A DNA stretch of 64,000 nucleotides from CAVQRC01 sp963715045 (GTDB lineage: Bacteria; Planctomycetota; Planctomycetia; Pirellulales; Lacipirellulaceae), in contig CAVQRC010000004.1 in assembly GCA_963715045.1 (NCBI GenBank), forward strand, positions 620,001 to 684,000, in the 5' to 3' direction. Positions 43,901-58,888 of the stretch are shown in pieces. The position numbers were made by a program, and so were the translations under genes. A model generated the notes under the pieces. It was given only the letters and a program-made list of their open reading frames with translations. It was not told the DNA's origin and made no database searches. Within the stretch, counting starts at the first letter, position 1, and each line of letters begins with the position of its first letter.

Positions 43901-44482
43901 GCACCGGCCGCCAGGTTCGCCGAACAGCATCTTTTTGAAGAGGTGCTCGAGGTGCCTCAGGCCGCGCGCGCGGCGATCTTCGACTTTCCCACCAGCGGCC
44001 GGATGCTGCTGTTCTCCGCGATCCGTCCTCTGCCGCCGCCGGAGGGTTCGCTGCAGCTCACGACGTTCAAGCATGACTGGCTCAATGCGGTCGTGTTCGG
44101 ATCGCTCGCGATCCTCGGGGTCGCGGTCGTACGGCAGAGGTTGTCGCGCAAAGTCATCGCGATCGGGTGCGTCGCTGCCGCCCTGCTGCTCGCCGGCGTG
44201 TTTTTTCCTGCGGCCTCACAGCAGATCATCGGCCAGCCGCTGGTGCTGGCGATCGTATTGGTGGCCTTGATGTGGGCCGTCGTCGCCGTCGTCCGGTTCG
44301 ATGTCCGCAGTCGCTGGGCCGCGCTCAGGCAGCGTTCGCCGAAGTCCCCGCCCCTAGCCAGCCACCCCCATGGCGATACCCGCCCGCCAGACCCGGCCGG
44401 CAACGCGGACCAGCCGGATCCAACCGCTGGCGCTAACCAACCGGGCGATACCGATCCGGCGAGGGAGGGCGACCATGAGTAG
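40972..44482 (+). CDS. Large exported, membrane-anchored protein of unknown family, tandem paralogue 1 (frameshifted)
   Basis: Frames 40933-43398 and 43280-44482 join near 43231-43240, where one surplus base gives LAVP then FLRPLTVDRSWGQVAV, for a protein of about 1,170 aa. The ATG at 40972 starts a signal peptide (ICFLFWLSCVIAGSVPSSSSA). The mature N-terminus has TIYIPYGKLNEVF and GVFVPYEEFQSLWEAA, a motif recurring in the next two genes. A long beta-rich body follows. Three hydrophobic segments (LNAVVFGSLAILGVAVV, VIAIGCVAAALLLAGVFF, LVLAIVLVALMWAVVAVV) and a Pro/Asp-rich tail end it. It overlaps the next gene by eight bases. Function is unknown; an envelope-spanning or surface role is inferred. 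Confidence 0.75.
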
Positions 44483-47400
44483 GTCACGTACCGTCGACCG
44501 CGTGGCCGTCAGCATCGCGTTGTGGTTCGCCGTTGCCACGGTCTTGGCCGGGTCGCCACCGCCCGCGTTCGCCGCAGATCCCGACCGCGAATTCATCCGC
44601 GAAATCTACGTTCCGCTGGAAGACCTGGAAACACTCCTGGCGAGCGGACCACGACGCGTGCTGCTGGCCCGCGAAAAGTACCGCGAACTCCTCGACGCGG
44701 CGAAAATCGTCGAGCAGCAGGCACCTCCGCAGGACGTGATCGTGACCGATGCCACGTACGCCGGCCGGATTGATGCGGGCCTCGTGGTCCTCACCGCCAC
44801 GCTGCGAATCGAAGTCCTCCGTGATGGCCTGCTGGCCGTGCCGCTCGGATTCGCGGAGGCGCGACTCGTCTCGGCGACGCTCGACGGCGATCCGGCCCCG
44901 CTGGCCCAGGCCGACGAAGACACGCTGCACTTGTTTGTCGCAGGTCAGGGCCGTCACGAATTGATCATGGAGATTCAGATCCCCGTCACCACTTCGGCCG
45001 CCGAGCAGTCGTTCGCCCACCATCTGCCCAGCCCCGCCAGCCGCGTCATGCGACTCTCCGTGGCGGGCAACGTGGAAGTGAAGGAGGGAGCCGATGTCCT
45101 CGTCCGCTCTGTCGACGCGACGGCGAACCGCACGGAATTCGAGCTCGTGCCGCACGGCAGTTCCGGTCGGATTGTGCTGACGCTCAACAACCGCCTGCTG
45201 CAGGACGAACGGGTGGTCGTCGCTCGGAGCGTGGCGGTCGCCGAAGTGACCGAAGCCTACGAGCGACTGCACGTCACCGTGGCGCTCGATCCGCTGCGGG
45301 GCGCCGCCGATCAGTTTCGCTTTCACGTACCGGAAGGGTTTCAGATCGTCGAGGTGCGTTCGCCCACGCTGTCGCGATGGAATGTGGAGCCCGGCAGCGA
45401 AGGCGGCCTCGAGTTGACCGTGCACCTGCGGGAAGCCACGACCGAGCGGATGGTATTAAACGTCCTTGGCGAGCGAACGGGGCCTCGACCCGACCGCTGG
45501 CAATGGCCGCAACTGGCGGCCCTCGACGTGGCGGGGCAAGCCACCGTCGTGGGCCTGCTCGTCGAATCGCGGCTCCAGACCGAGGCCCTCGAGGCAAGTC
45601 GGATGATTCCGATTGATACCCCGATCCTCCGCGACGCCCTGCCCGAGAGTGTCTTCCGCAGCGATCCGGCCGCCCCGCCGCTCGTTCCCGTCGCTGCTTA
45701 TTACGCGCCGACCAATGCGTATCGCGGATCGGCCCGCTTCACACGCCCCGCCGCCAGGCGGTACGCAACACTGCAGTTGAACCTCGAAATCCTTCCGCAG
45801 TCGCAGCGGTTGCAGGGGGAGATTTCGCTCGCTTCAATTCACGATCCAATGTTCGACTTCTCCGCCACGCTGCCGGCGACGTGGCGGGTGAGTGAATGGA
45901 CGCTTGCCGATGGAACGCCGCTGGAATGGGAACGCTACGAGGATCCCGACGACGCCGGTGAGGTCGCGGGCGAGCCGCCCCCGCGGCCGCTCCCGACGCC
46001 GCGGGCAAGGTATCGCGTCGGACTGGGCCGCCCGATCGCCCCCGGAGAACAACGGGCCGTTCGGTTCGTCGCCGAGCAGGTTCCCGCCGAGTGGCATGCC
46101 GCCTGGGACGAGACGGTCGTTCGCTTTCCCGAGGTGGCAATTCTCGAGATGAGCGATCAGCAGGGCACGCTGCGGGTCGTCGGCGATCGCGATTTCGTCG
46201 TCGAGGCCAACCAGATCGCCGACTTGATTCCGGTCGAGGGCATCGCTCGAGGACTTGCGTTCGATTACCAGGAGGGCAACTACACGCTCGTCCTGGGGAT
46301 CCGACGCGCGAAGCCGCGGTTGACCGCGCGGACGTTCTCATTCTTCCGGATCGGCCGTGAGCAGCTCACAGGCCACTACCAGCTCGACTACACGATCGAA
46401 GCGGCCGGGACGCGATCGCTCGAGTTTTCGTTACCGTCCAGCACTCCCTCAGAAGTCGCCATTGCCGGGCTGGCCGGGACGGTGGTCAGCGGCTACACGA
46501 GTCGACTCGAGGGCGACCGTCGCGTGTGGACCGTGAAACTCGGCCAACTGCAACGCGGGATCGCCCGGTTGACGGTCGATTTCGAACAACGCTTTGGCGG
46601 CGGTGCGGTGGCCGGTGTCGCGGGCGGTGTCGCGGGCGGTGTCGCGGGCGACGAACCGCCATCCGACGGCGGTCAGCCGATCGACCTCACGTTGCCGACC
46701 GTTCGGGCTGTCGGCGTCGCGTATCAGTCGGGTCTGATCTCGCTCGAGGGGCATGCCGAACTTGACGTGGAACTCGAGGGCGAACATCCGCGACGGGTCG
46801 ACATTGGTGAACTGGCCGAAGCCGAGTACCAACCCCAACAGCACCTGCTCGGGGCCTTCGCGACCAGCGGCGACGACGATCGCCTGGCGGTGAGAGTTTC
46901 GCGTCCGGAAATGTCGGGCCTTGCGACCGCGATCGTCCAACAGGCGCGGCTGACTTCTGTCTTCGACGCGTATGGGGCAAGCCAGACCCTGGCCGAGTAT
47001 CAGATCCGCTCCCGCGGGCAGTTGCTCGAAGTTCATCTGCCAGCGGAGTCGGCACTGTGGACAGTCCGCGTGGACGGCCAGGCAGGCAAGCCGCACCGCC
47101 GGGGAGAGGCAATTCTCGTCCACTTGCCGGCAACTGCCGCGGATGCCGTCCAGACGGTCGAAATCGCCTACGAAACACCGGTTGCTGCTCCAGGATGGTG
47201 GGGGCGTCTCCAACTCGATCCGCCGCAACTCGCCGTGCGGGCGTCGTCGTCGGAGGACCCCTGGCCGGTGCCCGCCGCCGACTTCGAATGGGCCGTCCAA
47301 CTGCCGCCCGGCTACCGGTTCACGCACAACAACGGCACCGTGTTTCCGATCGATCAAGGATCCTACAGCAACCCGGTGGCGATCCTCGGGCGTTTCGAGG

Positions 47401-48023
47401 TTTGCGCGCAGGCGGGCAAAGGCCAGTGGCCGGTTGATAATGCTGCCGCAGGAAATGCGGCAATTCGAGTCGACCAGCGAGCGATTGCCCGCTGTCGAAT
47501 CGGAAGTCGATGCGGAGATGCTCGACGAAGCGGAGCCGCGGCAAGCAGCCGGCAGCGAGGCGGGGAAAGAACTTTCGCTTCCGACCGAGCAGCCCCCGGA
47601 GGAAGCTGGCGAGCCGACGGATTCGCGGCCTCGCGGTGGGAAGGACTGGGCGGACCTCGGCGGTCGCGGCTTGCCGATCACGCTCACCATTGAGGGCGAG
47701 CAGATGCTGTTCCGCAGTCTGGGCGGTGCCCCTCGGCTCGATTTGAGCGTCGTCGATCAGAATCGTCTGACCTCGCTGTCGTACGGCGTTTCCATCCTGG
47801 CGGCCGTCGTCGGCGTGGCTCTCACGCGACGTCGCCCGAGAGCCAAAGTGATTTACGTCAGTGGACTGGTTCTCACCGCGACGCTGATCCCGATTCTCAG
47901 CGGTACCGAACGAAGCCTGGGGACAGCGGCGACGCAGTTGTATGCGGTGGCGATGCTGCTGATCGCGTACTATCTCGTGGCCGGAGTGATCGGTGGGGTC
48001 GCGCGAAGATTCCGAGGGCATGA
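44475..48023 (+). CDS. Large exported, membrane-anchored protein of unknown family, tandem paralogue 2 (frameshifted)
   Basis: The ATG at 44475 lies inside the end of paralogue 1 (ATGAGTAG). A signal peptide (SIALWFAVATVLAGSPPPAFA) precedes the shared motif EIYVPLEDLETLL / RVLLAREKYRELLDAA. The frame is open to 47693 but stops making sense after about 47400. The next frame continues with MLPQEMRQFES and three hydrophobic segments (GVSILAAVVGVAL, VIYVSGLVLTATLIPIL, AVAMLLIAYYLVAGVIGGVA), so one extra base lies at 47395-47440. As sequenced, that frame runs into paralogue 3. Restoring one G at about 48016-48018 gives a TGA at 48021-48023, the boundary used here. A 12-base tandem repeat at 46611-46651 encodes a GVAG run. 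Confidence 0.7.
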
Positions 48024-48027
48024 ACGC

Positions 48028-52260
<4,233 letters not shown>

Positions 52261-52434
52261 GCGAAATTCCCAAATGTCACAATGACCAAAGCGAACATTG
52301 CTTTGTCATGAGGGTTTCGGTATTCCTTAAGACTTAGTCACGAGGCCTTAGTCATTATCATCCTCCGGCCGCGTTGAGGCCCTGCGATCACCCGAGCGAA
52401 CCGTGCTCGACTCACTCACGGACAAGGAAGTGCC

Positions 52435-53639
52435 ATGTCTGAAATCCTCTCTCGAGCTCGTCGGTCTGCTGCCATCATCGCCGATCCCGCGATCGAGCCC
52501 TGGCAACGGGCGTGGCAAGGCTTGGAGGCGTTGTCGGGACTCACCATTTCAGACCTTCCCGGATCCACGCAACGAGGTTCTCGAGGATCAACTCGTCAAG
52601 GTCAATCAGATCACTGCGGATTACGATCTCGAAACCAACGACGACTACGAATCCATCGGAGACGCTGACGTTGCCCAGATCCTGAAACACATCGAGACAG
52701 TCACCACGGCGCTCGTGGATACCGAGGTGAAACGGGTGATGTCCGGCCTGCGGGAAGCGATCCATAAGCTGCCCACCGACGAAATCGAGTCCGTGCGGCA
52801 GCACCCGGACCTGTTCATTCCCATCCTGCTCGACGAGCTGGAACAGGCGGTTGAGTTGGCCCGCGAAGGAAATGAGCCGGATGGCGAAGTCTACTTCTAC
52901 GCGGCGTTTCTGCTGACCGAGCTGGAGGTCGATGCGGCGTTCCCTACTTTACTTGAGGGATTCAAGCTTCGCCGTTCAGGTGCATTCGATTTGTTCGGCG
53001 AGATGGTTCACGAACGTTGTGCCCGCGATGCTGGCCCTCTTCTCGTCCAACGACACCGACTTGATCGATGACTTGATCATGGATCCCAGCATCGACATGT
53101 TCGTTCGCTGGTCGGCGGCAAGTTCGTATGTCCATCTCGTGCGTGACGGCGTGATCGCCAGAGAAGCAGCCATCGCCAGATGGCATCAGCAACTCAAGGA
53201 GTGCATGGCCCGTGAAGACTATGATATGACCGCACCGCTGATTTGTGAGCTGTGTGATTTCGCCGCTGAGGAAGCGGCTGAAACGATCAAAGAAGCGTTC
53301 GAACAGGATCTCGTGGAAACGATGATCATCGACCGTGAGTGCGCCGAGTCCCTGATCGCCGAAGGAGAACGGACCGTTCGTTCTACCTTACGGCGGTGCC
53401 GTCCCACGGGCATGCCGGATACGATTGCCGAACTGAGTCGCTGGGCATCGTTCAGTGAGCCGCCGCCCCGCCGGGAGCCGCCGCCCGAGTTCTGGCCGCC
53501 AGTCCCCACGCCGCATTTCGCGGCCCAGGATGTCGCTCCGCCGGAGCCCGTGCCAACGCTGAGCAAAGGGCAGACCGTCGGTCGCAACGACCCTTGCCCC
53601 TGCGGCAGCGGCAAAAAGTACAAGAAGTGTTGCCGCTGA
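52435..53639 (+). CDS. DUF1186 protein with C-terminal SEC-C zinc motif (two frameshifts)
   Basis: AAGGAAG before the ATG at 52435 sets the start. Three frames are used. One extra G at about 52561 joins SDLP to DPRNEVLEDQ, and one extra C at 53015 joins EMVHE to VVPAMLALF. The reconstructed product is about 400 aa. It has a helical N-terminal segment and a DUF1186 region (LREAIHKLP, YFYAAFLLTELEVDAAFP, DLIDDLIMDPSIDMFVRW). The end is the SEC-C zinc-binding motif RNDPCPCGSGKKYKKCC, known from the SecA tail and many uncharacterised proteins. No role can be assigned beyond a probable helical-repeat scaffold with a zinc tail. Confidence 0.82.
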
Positions 53640-53849
53640 GAGCACGGGTGAAGAAGGTGCCCCTGGAGTTTCGCCTGCTGCCCGCGGAGCCACGGCCCAA
53701 AATCGAGGTCACCAATCCGCGTGCCGGCAGCGTCCGCACGCTGTAGTCCAGACCGTCTGCCCACATCCGGCGGTCCCTGCTAGAATCGCCGGCCGGCCCG
53801 CGGAATCACCTCGGTTCCCAGGCCACCTGCAAGCCTTCGCGCCTCACAG

Positions 53850-53922
53850 GCCCTCGTAGCTCAGGGGATAGAGCATCGGTTTCCTAAACCGTGTGTCGCA
53901 GGTTCGAATCCTGCCGGGGGCA
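53850..53922 (+). tRNA. tRNA-Arg (anticodon CCU)
   Basis: A 73-base cloverleaf was read by eye. The acceptor arms GCCCTCG and CGGGGGC pair, with one T-G wobble. The D-arm contains AGCTCAGGGGATAGAGC. The anticodon loop TTCCTAA gives CCT, and the T-arm is GCAGG TTCGAAT CCTGC. The discriminator is A and CCA is not encoded. Confidence 0.95.
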
Positions 53923-54860
53923 CTCACAATAAACGCTTGCGGAACCTCTTGTTAGGTACCCACCGGCGGTCGGCGGTGCGATCCGCCTCAAACATCTCAC
54001 GTTGCTGTTGAGGTACCCCTCGGATCGTCGCCAGTATATCCGTCTTTAGCATCGATTGCCTCCAACACGAAGTGGTTCGGTCACGATACGTGAACCGCGA
54101 GCATCCGACGCCTCTAGATTCAATGGCGATATGTGACGTCCGACTCTTTGCAGAGGTTCGCGACACTCACCAGGTTCGAAACGTCAGCGACTCCGCTCGG
54201 TTGATAAACGCGCGTCCTTGCGATGCGTTGGTCGATTTCGCCGACGCGCGCGACGAACAGACCCCCACGAGCTTGCTCGTGCGGTGAATGAGGTCATTGG
54301 CTAACCGCGTCGCCGCCGACAGTAGCCGGTCGCGACAGGAGCCTGCACGCACCGCCCCGTGGGAACGCCCAGCGGATCCCCTGAAAGGAAACGTTCGCTT
54401 CGCGAACGCCTGCCTGCCTGAGAGATCAGCCGGCGAAGCCGGCTGCCCCGTTTGGCGGCTTCGCCTCCAGAGAATCCGGGAAATGCATCGTTCGCGAAGC
54501 GAACGATCACGGGCGGGCTGAGACGTTCGGAAGGACTCGTCTCAAAGCAAGTATCGAGAGGAACTGCGTGACCGGGTGTGCGCGAGGCCCATTTGTTCTC
54601 TCACGACCGCCGCTTAGCCAGTGACCTGATTCACCCCGGAGCAAGCTCCGAGGGGTCTGTCCTCATCACGTAGCCAACAATCTTTCCCTTTCGTCCCTTG
54701 AGTCCCTTCCTGCCGAGGTGTTCACGAGCCAAGCACCATTCTGCCACGTCCAAGCAGGTTGACTCTGAGGTGTTCTGGTTGGAATGGCCCGTCTCGACGC
54801 CACAGCGTCCGGCCAACGCGATCCTCTCGCCTCGCTTTATCCGCACTCAATGAAATGCTG
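53923..54860. other. Gene-poor region with a cluster of small palindromes
   Basis: No credible gene lies in these 940 bases. Hairpins with tiny loops occur at 54266-54281 (cacgagc/gctcgtg), 54392-54408 (cgttcgc ttc gcgaacg), 54429-54443 (gccggc gaa gccggc), 54455-54466 (ggcg/cgcc) and 54487-54507 (atcgttcgc gaa gcgaacgat). The second and fifth are inverted copies of each other. This is the look of REP-type palindromes. The position directly behind a tRNA gene is also a common landing site for elements, but no integrase was seen. Confidence 0.6.
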
Positions 54861-55886
54861 TTACTTCGCCCTGGCAGCTTTCTTCCGGGCAGCTTTCTTC
54901 GTGGTGGCCTTCTTCTTGGCCGCTCTCTTCTTGGCGGGCTTCTTGGTCACGCCCCCCGTTGTCTGCTTGCCGGTCTTTGCCTTTTTCTTTCTCTCCCCCT
55001 TCGATTCCGTCGTGGCTGCGGCCTTCTTCTTCGCCACACGCTTGCGCTTGCCGCGAGCCGTGGCCGTCGGTTCGGCCCCCGCGCTCTTTTTGGCTACTTT
55101 CTTCGCGGTCGCCTTCTTTCTCGACGACCTGGCCTTGCCGCTGGATGTCGCCACGCCGGCATCGACCTCCTGCTCCAGCTCGATCCCGAACACGTCTCCG
55201 AGATCACTCGTCGCCAGCCGACGCGTACCACCCGCTTTCGTCCCCGACGTCGCAAGCCCTGGATCGACTTCAATCAGCTCTTCGTGGTTGACGCCGCGGA
55301 GTCTGAACAGGAGCCCCGGATCCTGATCCAGACGAGCCCCGATCCCGTACAGCACGGCCGCCACGTGTTTGCACATCCGCGCCCAGTCAGGGCAATCGCA
55401 TTCAAATGTGATCTCGCGGGATCGCGGGAACAGGCCGGTCTGATGGTCCGTCACGACCTCCATAATCTGATCGGACAGATCGCCCCGGAGTAACTCCAGC
55501 AGCGATCCGATCTGGCCGGCACAACGCTTCTTGATGGTGCGCCACTTGCGAGTCGGCAGCGTCTCGATGTCGACGCGGATGTTGTAAATCTCCGATCCGC
55601 TGACCTTCGCTTCGACGTGCCCCTTCTTAATCGCCAGGTGGCAGACCGATCCGTTGCGTACGTACGTGCGACCTCGCGGCAGCCGGTTCTCATAGTCGCC
55701 GAACGACTCCATCTGTTCGCACCACGCCTTGCCCCAGAACGTTCGCACAATCGCCCGACCCTCGATCTCGATCGGCTGAATGTCGACCCCCTTCTTTTGC
55801 AGGGCGGACATTGTCCGCCGCGCCGCCGCCCTTCGCCTGGCGACCGGTACGTAAGGCTTCCATCTCCCCCATCCACCGTAGCCCAT
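54861..55886 (-). CDS. SWIM zinc-finger protein with lysine-rich histone-like tail
   Basis: The 341-aa product has a SWIM motif, CxCx6CxH at residues 163-174 (CDCPDWARMCKH), inside a conserved domain that begins FWGKAWCEQMESFGDYENRLP and ends YGIGARLDQDPGLLFRLRGV. Residues about 235-341 are a low-complexity Lys/Ala/Arg tail (KKAT, KKAAATT, RKKAARAK) like that of histone-H1-like proteins, suggesting nucleic-acid binding. It lies 76 bases downstream of a SNF2 ATPase on the same strand. SWIM proteins paired with SNF2 ATPases recur in bacteria. The biochemical role is unproven. Confidence 0.9.
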   Translation of the reverse strand: MGYGGWGRWKPYVPVARRRAAARRTMSALQKKGVDIQPIEIEGRAIVRTFWGKAWCEQMESFGDYENRLPRGRTYVRNGSVCHLAIKKGHVEAKVSGSEIYNIRVDIETLPTRKWRTIKKRCAGQIGSLLELLRGDLSDQIMEVVTDHQTGLFPRSREITFECDCPDWARMCKHVAAVLYGIGARLDQDPGLLFRLRGVNHEELIEVDPGLATSGTKAGGTRRLATSDLGDVFGIELEQEVDAGVATSSGKARSSRKKATAKKVAKKSAGAEPTATARGKRKRVAKKKAAATTESKGERKKKAKTGKQTTGGVTKKPAKKRAAKKKATTKKAARKKAARAK

Positions 55887-55961
55887 CGTTCACTTCCTTT
55901 CGCAGATACCGATTTTCGCCATCCGGGACTTCTCGGTCCGGTCACCGGTCCGGCCGCACGA

Positions 55962-58655
55962 TCATCCCTGGAATTCTACCCGGTCCACGTCAAGCGATAC
56001 CATTGCGATCAATTCCGAATCGGTCATCTCCGTGAGTAGTTTCTCTGCACCGCCTTGAAGTACTTCGGTTGCCAACTCGGTCTTCTCCGAGATCAACCCG
56101 TCGATTCGCTCTTCGACCGTGCCCTGGCAAACAAACTTGTGCACGAGGACATTGCGTTGCTGGCCGATCCGGAAGGCTCGGTCGGTCGCCTGGTTTTCGA
56201 CGGCCGGGTTCCACCAGCGGTCGAAGTGAATCACGTGCGAAGCTTCTGTCAGGTTCAGGCCGGTCCCCCCCGCCTTCAGTGACAGCACAAAATAGGGCGG
56301 CCCGCCGGCACGCTGGAACTCGTCCACCAGTTTCTTGCGGCGGCCGACAGCGGTTCCACCGTGCAGCACCAGCCCGGTCCGACCGAATACGCCGGCGAGC
56401 ACGTCCGACAGCGGCTCGGCCATCTCCCGAAACTGCGTAAACACCAAGGCCTTTTCCTGCCGGGTGGCGATCTCTTCGCAAATCTCGATCAGGCGGAGAA
56501 ACTTGCCGCTCTCCTTCGCACCGTAGTCGCCGTCTCCCAGCAACTGGCTCGGATGGTTGCACAACTGCTTGAACCGCATCAGGTAGGCCAGCACGAGCCC
56601 ACGACGCTTGATACCGTCCTCCCCCTTGACGGCCGTCCGGAGTTCTTTGACCAGTTTCGCATACAACGCCGCCTGCCGCTTCGTCAGTCCACAGAACGCC
56701 CGTACTTCCGTCTTTTCGGGCAGATCGGTGATCACGCGTTTGTCGGTTTTCAGGCGTCGCAGGATGTAGGGACTGACGAGCCGCCGCAACGGCGCGTAAC
56801 GGTCGTCCGATCGAGCCTCGAGCGACTTGATGAACTTCTTGAATTTCCCCGGCGACCCCAGCAGGCCCGGGCAGAGAAAGTCGAACAGCGACCACAGGTC
56901 GCCGAGGCGATTCTCGACCGGCGTCCCGGTCAGCGCGATTCGCGAAGAGGTCGTCAACTGTTTGACCGTCTTTGTCTGACGCGCCGACGGGTTCTTGATC
57001 GCCTGGGCCTCATCCAGCACAGCGATCTCCCACTCGACGTCTCGCAGCCATGACTGCCTCAGCAGCATGCCGTACGTCGTGAGCACGACGTCGCAGCCCT
57101 TCAACCTGGCCCGTGGATCTTTGGCCATCGCCGCGAGATCGTCATTTCCTGTTTGCGACGGATGCACGAAGCAGGCACGCAGCGAGGGCGCGAACCGTTC
57201 GATTTCTGATTTCCAGTTCGCCAGCAGCGACGCCGGCAGCACGAGCAGCGAAGGCTTCTCGACCTTCCTCGACTTGAGCAACAGCAGCAACGCCAGAACC
57301 TGAATGGTCTTTCCCAATCCCATGTCGTCGGCCAGACACGCGCCAAGGCCGAGTCGCGAAAGCGTCGCCAGCCAGTTCACACCCGCCTTCTGATACTCTC
57401 GCAACGTTGCCTTGAGGCCCTGGATCCGTCGTATCGCATCCATGTTCGCGGGATCGCGGAGGTCCGCCAGGACCCCGCCGAGCCATCCGCCTGCGTCCAC
57501 GAACGACCATTCCTGTTGTGTCACGTCCAGCGAGTCATCGCCGAGGTCGGCGGGCGCACCGGCCAGCAATCGCATCCCGTCGGTAAACGACAACCCATCG
57601 GTGGCCTGTGCTTCGACCTCCTTCCAATGATCGAGCGCTTCGCTGAGCTTTTCCCGGTCGACCTCGACCCATTGCCCCCGCAGCAGGACAAGGCCGTCCT
57701 CGCCGTCGAGCAATGCTTCCCACTCGTCTTCGGTGAGTTCTTCGTCTCCGAGCGCCACCTGCAGGCGGAAGTCGAGCAGGCTGGAGGTGTCGAGCGACTC
57801 CTTTCGCTGCTCACCAATCGTGATTCCGACCCGCGGCCGAGGTCGCTTCTTCCACCAGTCCGGCACGCGGATCACGATCCCGGCCGCTTCCATCTGCGGC
57901 ACTTCCTTGAGAAACCGGTAAGCGTCGGCCGGGGTCCACGCCAGGGCATGGTACAGGTCGCCCGTCTCGACGAGTTCCCGCACCACTTCGCTCGATTTCG
58001 ACGCGGCGTGGATCGGCGAGAGCAGCTTGATCAACGTCTGCTTGTTCTTCTCGCCCATCGATTGCTGCAGTGCCTTGCTCAGCGGCTGATACTGAAGCCG
58101 CCCGCCACCGGTCACTGTCGGGGCATACGTCGCTAAAAACGCAAACGGACACCCTTCGTCCCGGCGGTTCTCGGCAAGGTGAAAGCAGACCCTTCCCACC
58201 TGATGCCACAGCGGAGCACGCTGCTGGAGAAACTCGGACAGTCCGAGCTGGCTCGATTCGACCGCGTCGCGAAACCAGGCATCGAGCTCCTTCCACAGTA
58301 TTCCGAGACGCTCTCGGGACACGTACTCGCCGCCTGGCATCGGCGGAACATTGAGAATCAGCGACGCCATCTGCGCATCGCCCGGCAACGTGATCGGCTC
58401 GAGCGCCGCCTCGACGCCAAGCGGCGTCTGCCGCACCCGATCCAGATACAGGGCCGCCAATCCCCGCCAGTAGCCGAACGACGGCGGCAGGGCCGGATCG
58501 AGCCGGTCGGCGGCAAGAGCGAACAGACCCTCGCCATTGCTCCTCAAGAAAGCCTCGCGGACATCGCGCAGCGGCCGTTCGCCGTTCCGGCCTTCGTCAG
58601 CCGTGCTCAGGACCGAGAGACGGCCCGCGGGTGAAAGGACGATGTCGATGGTCAT
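55962..58655 (-). CDS. SNF2-family DEAD-like ATPase/helicase
   Basis: The frame extends to 58772, but the ATG at 58655 has AGGA upstream and begins MTIDIVLSPAGRLSVLST, giving 897 aa. The first ~400 residues are the SNF2-associated region (DEELTEDEWEALLDGEDG, WVEVDREKLSEAL). Motif I is DDMGLGKTIQ near residue 443 and motif II is DEAQAIKNP near 547. GTPVENRLGDLWSLFDFL follows. The second RecA-like lobe has LKAGGTGLNLTEA and ATDRAFRIGQ near 825. The family moves along double-stranded DNA and remodels protein-DNA complexes. It forms a probable operon with the SWIM protein downstream. Confidence 0.93.
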   Translation of the reverse strand: MTIDIVLSPAGRLSVLSTADEGRNGERPLRDVREAFLRSNGEGLFALAADRLDPALPPSFGYWRGLAALYLDRVRQTPLGVEAALEPITLPGDAQMASLILNVPPMPGGEYVSRERLGILWKELDAWFRDAVESSQLGLSEFLQQRAPLWHQVGRVCFHLAENRRDEGCPFAFLATYAPTVTGGGRLQYQPLSKALQQSMGEKNKQTLIKLLSPIHAASKSSEVVRELVETGDLYHALAWTPADAYRFLKEVPQMEAAGIVIRVPDWWKKRPRPRVGITIGEQRKESLDTSSLLDFRLQVALGDEELTEDEWEALLDGEDGLVLLRGQWVEVDREKLSEALDHWKEVEAQATDGLSFTDGMRLLAGAPADLGDDSLDVTQQEWSFVDAGGWLGGVLADLRDPANMDAIRRIQGLKATLREYQKAGVNWLATLSRLGLGACLADDMGLGKTIQVLALLLLLKSRKVEKPSLLVLPASLLANWKSEIERFAPSLRACFVHPSQTGNDDLAAMAKDPRARLKGCDVVLTTYGMLLRQSWLRDVEWEIAVLDEAQAIKNPSARQTKTVKQLTTSSRIALTGTPVENRLGDLWSLFDFLCPGLLGSPGKFKKFIKSLEARSDDRYAPLRRLVSPYILRRLKTDKRVITDLPEKTEVRAFCGLTKRQAALYAKLVKELRTAVKGEDGIKRRGLVLAYLMRFKQLCNHPSQLLGDGDYGAKESGKFLRLIEICEEIATRQEKALVFTQFREMAEPLSDVLAGVFGRTGLVLHGGTAVGRRKKLVDEFQRAGGPPYFVLSLKAGGTGLNLTEASHVIHFDRWWNPAVENQATDRAFRIGQQRNVLVHKFVCQGTVEERIDGLISEKTELATEVLQGGAEKLLTEMTDSELIAMVSLDVDRVEFQG

Positions 58656-58888
58656 TGAACGGTCGTCCTGACGCGTTGCTTCCATTGGTGGCAGATGTAT
58701 GTTGGTGAATTCAGCATTCGTCAGGAGACCTTTCAGGTCCCCTTTCGCCATTCGCTCGATCCCCTCGAGCAAATCAACCCGCGTCTTTCGAATGCTCTTA
58801 CAGATCTTTCATCAACACCTGGTGTCGATCTGGGCAACTCGGGTGCCGGCCGGGTGTCCCTGAAACCTGAGGCGACGGTTCCGAAAAG

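Noticed and set aside
54072..54287. A 71-residue plus-strand frame after the tRNA
   Set aside because: No ribosome-binding site, arbitrary composition, and it crosses a hairpin.
53850..54860. Integrated island at tRNA-Arg
   Set aside because: No integrase and no copy of the tRNA 3' end was found downstream.
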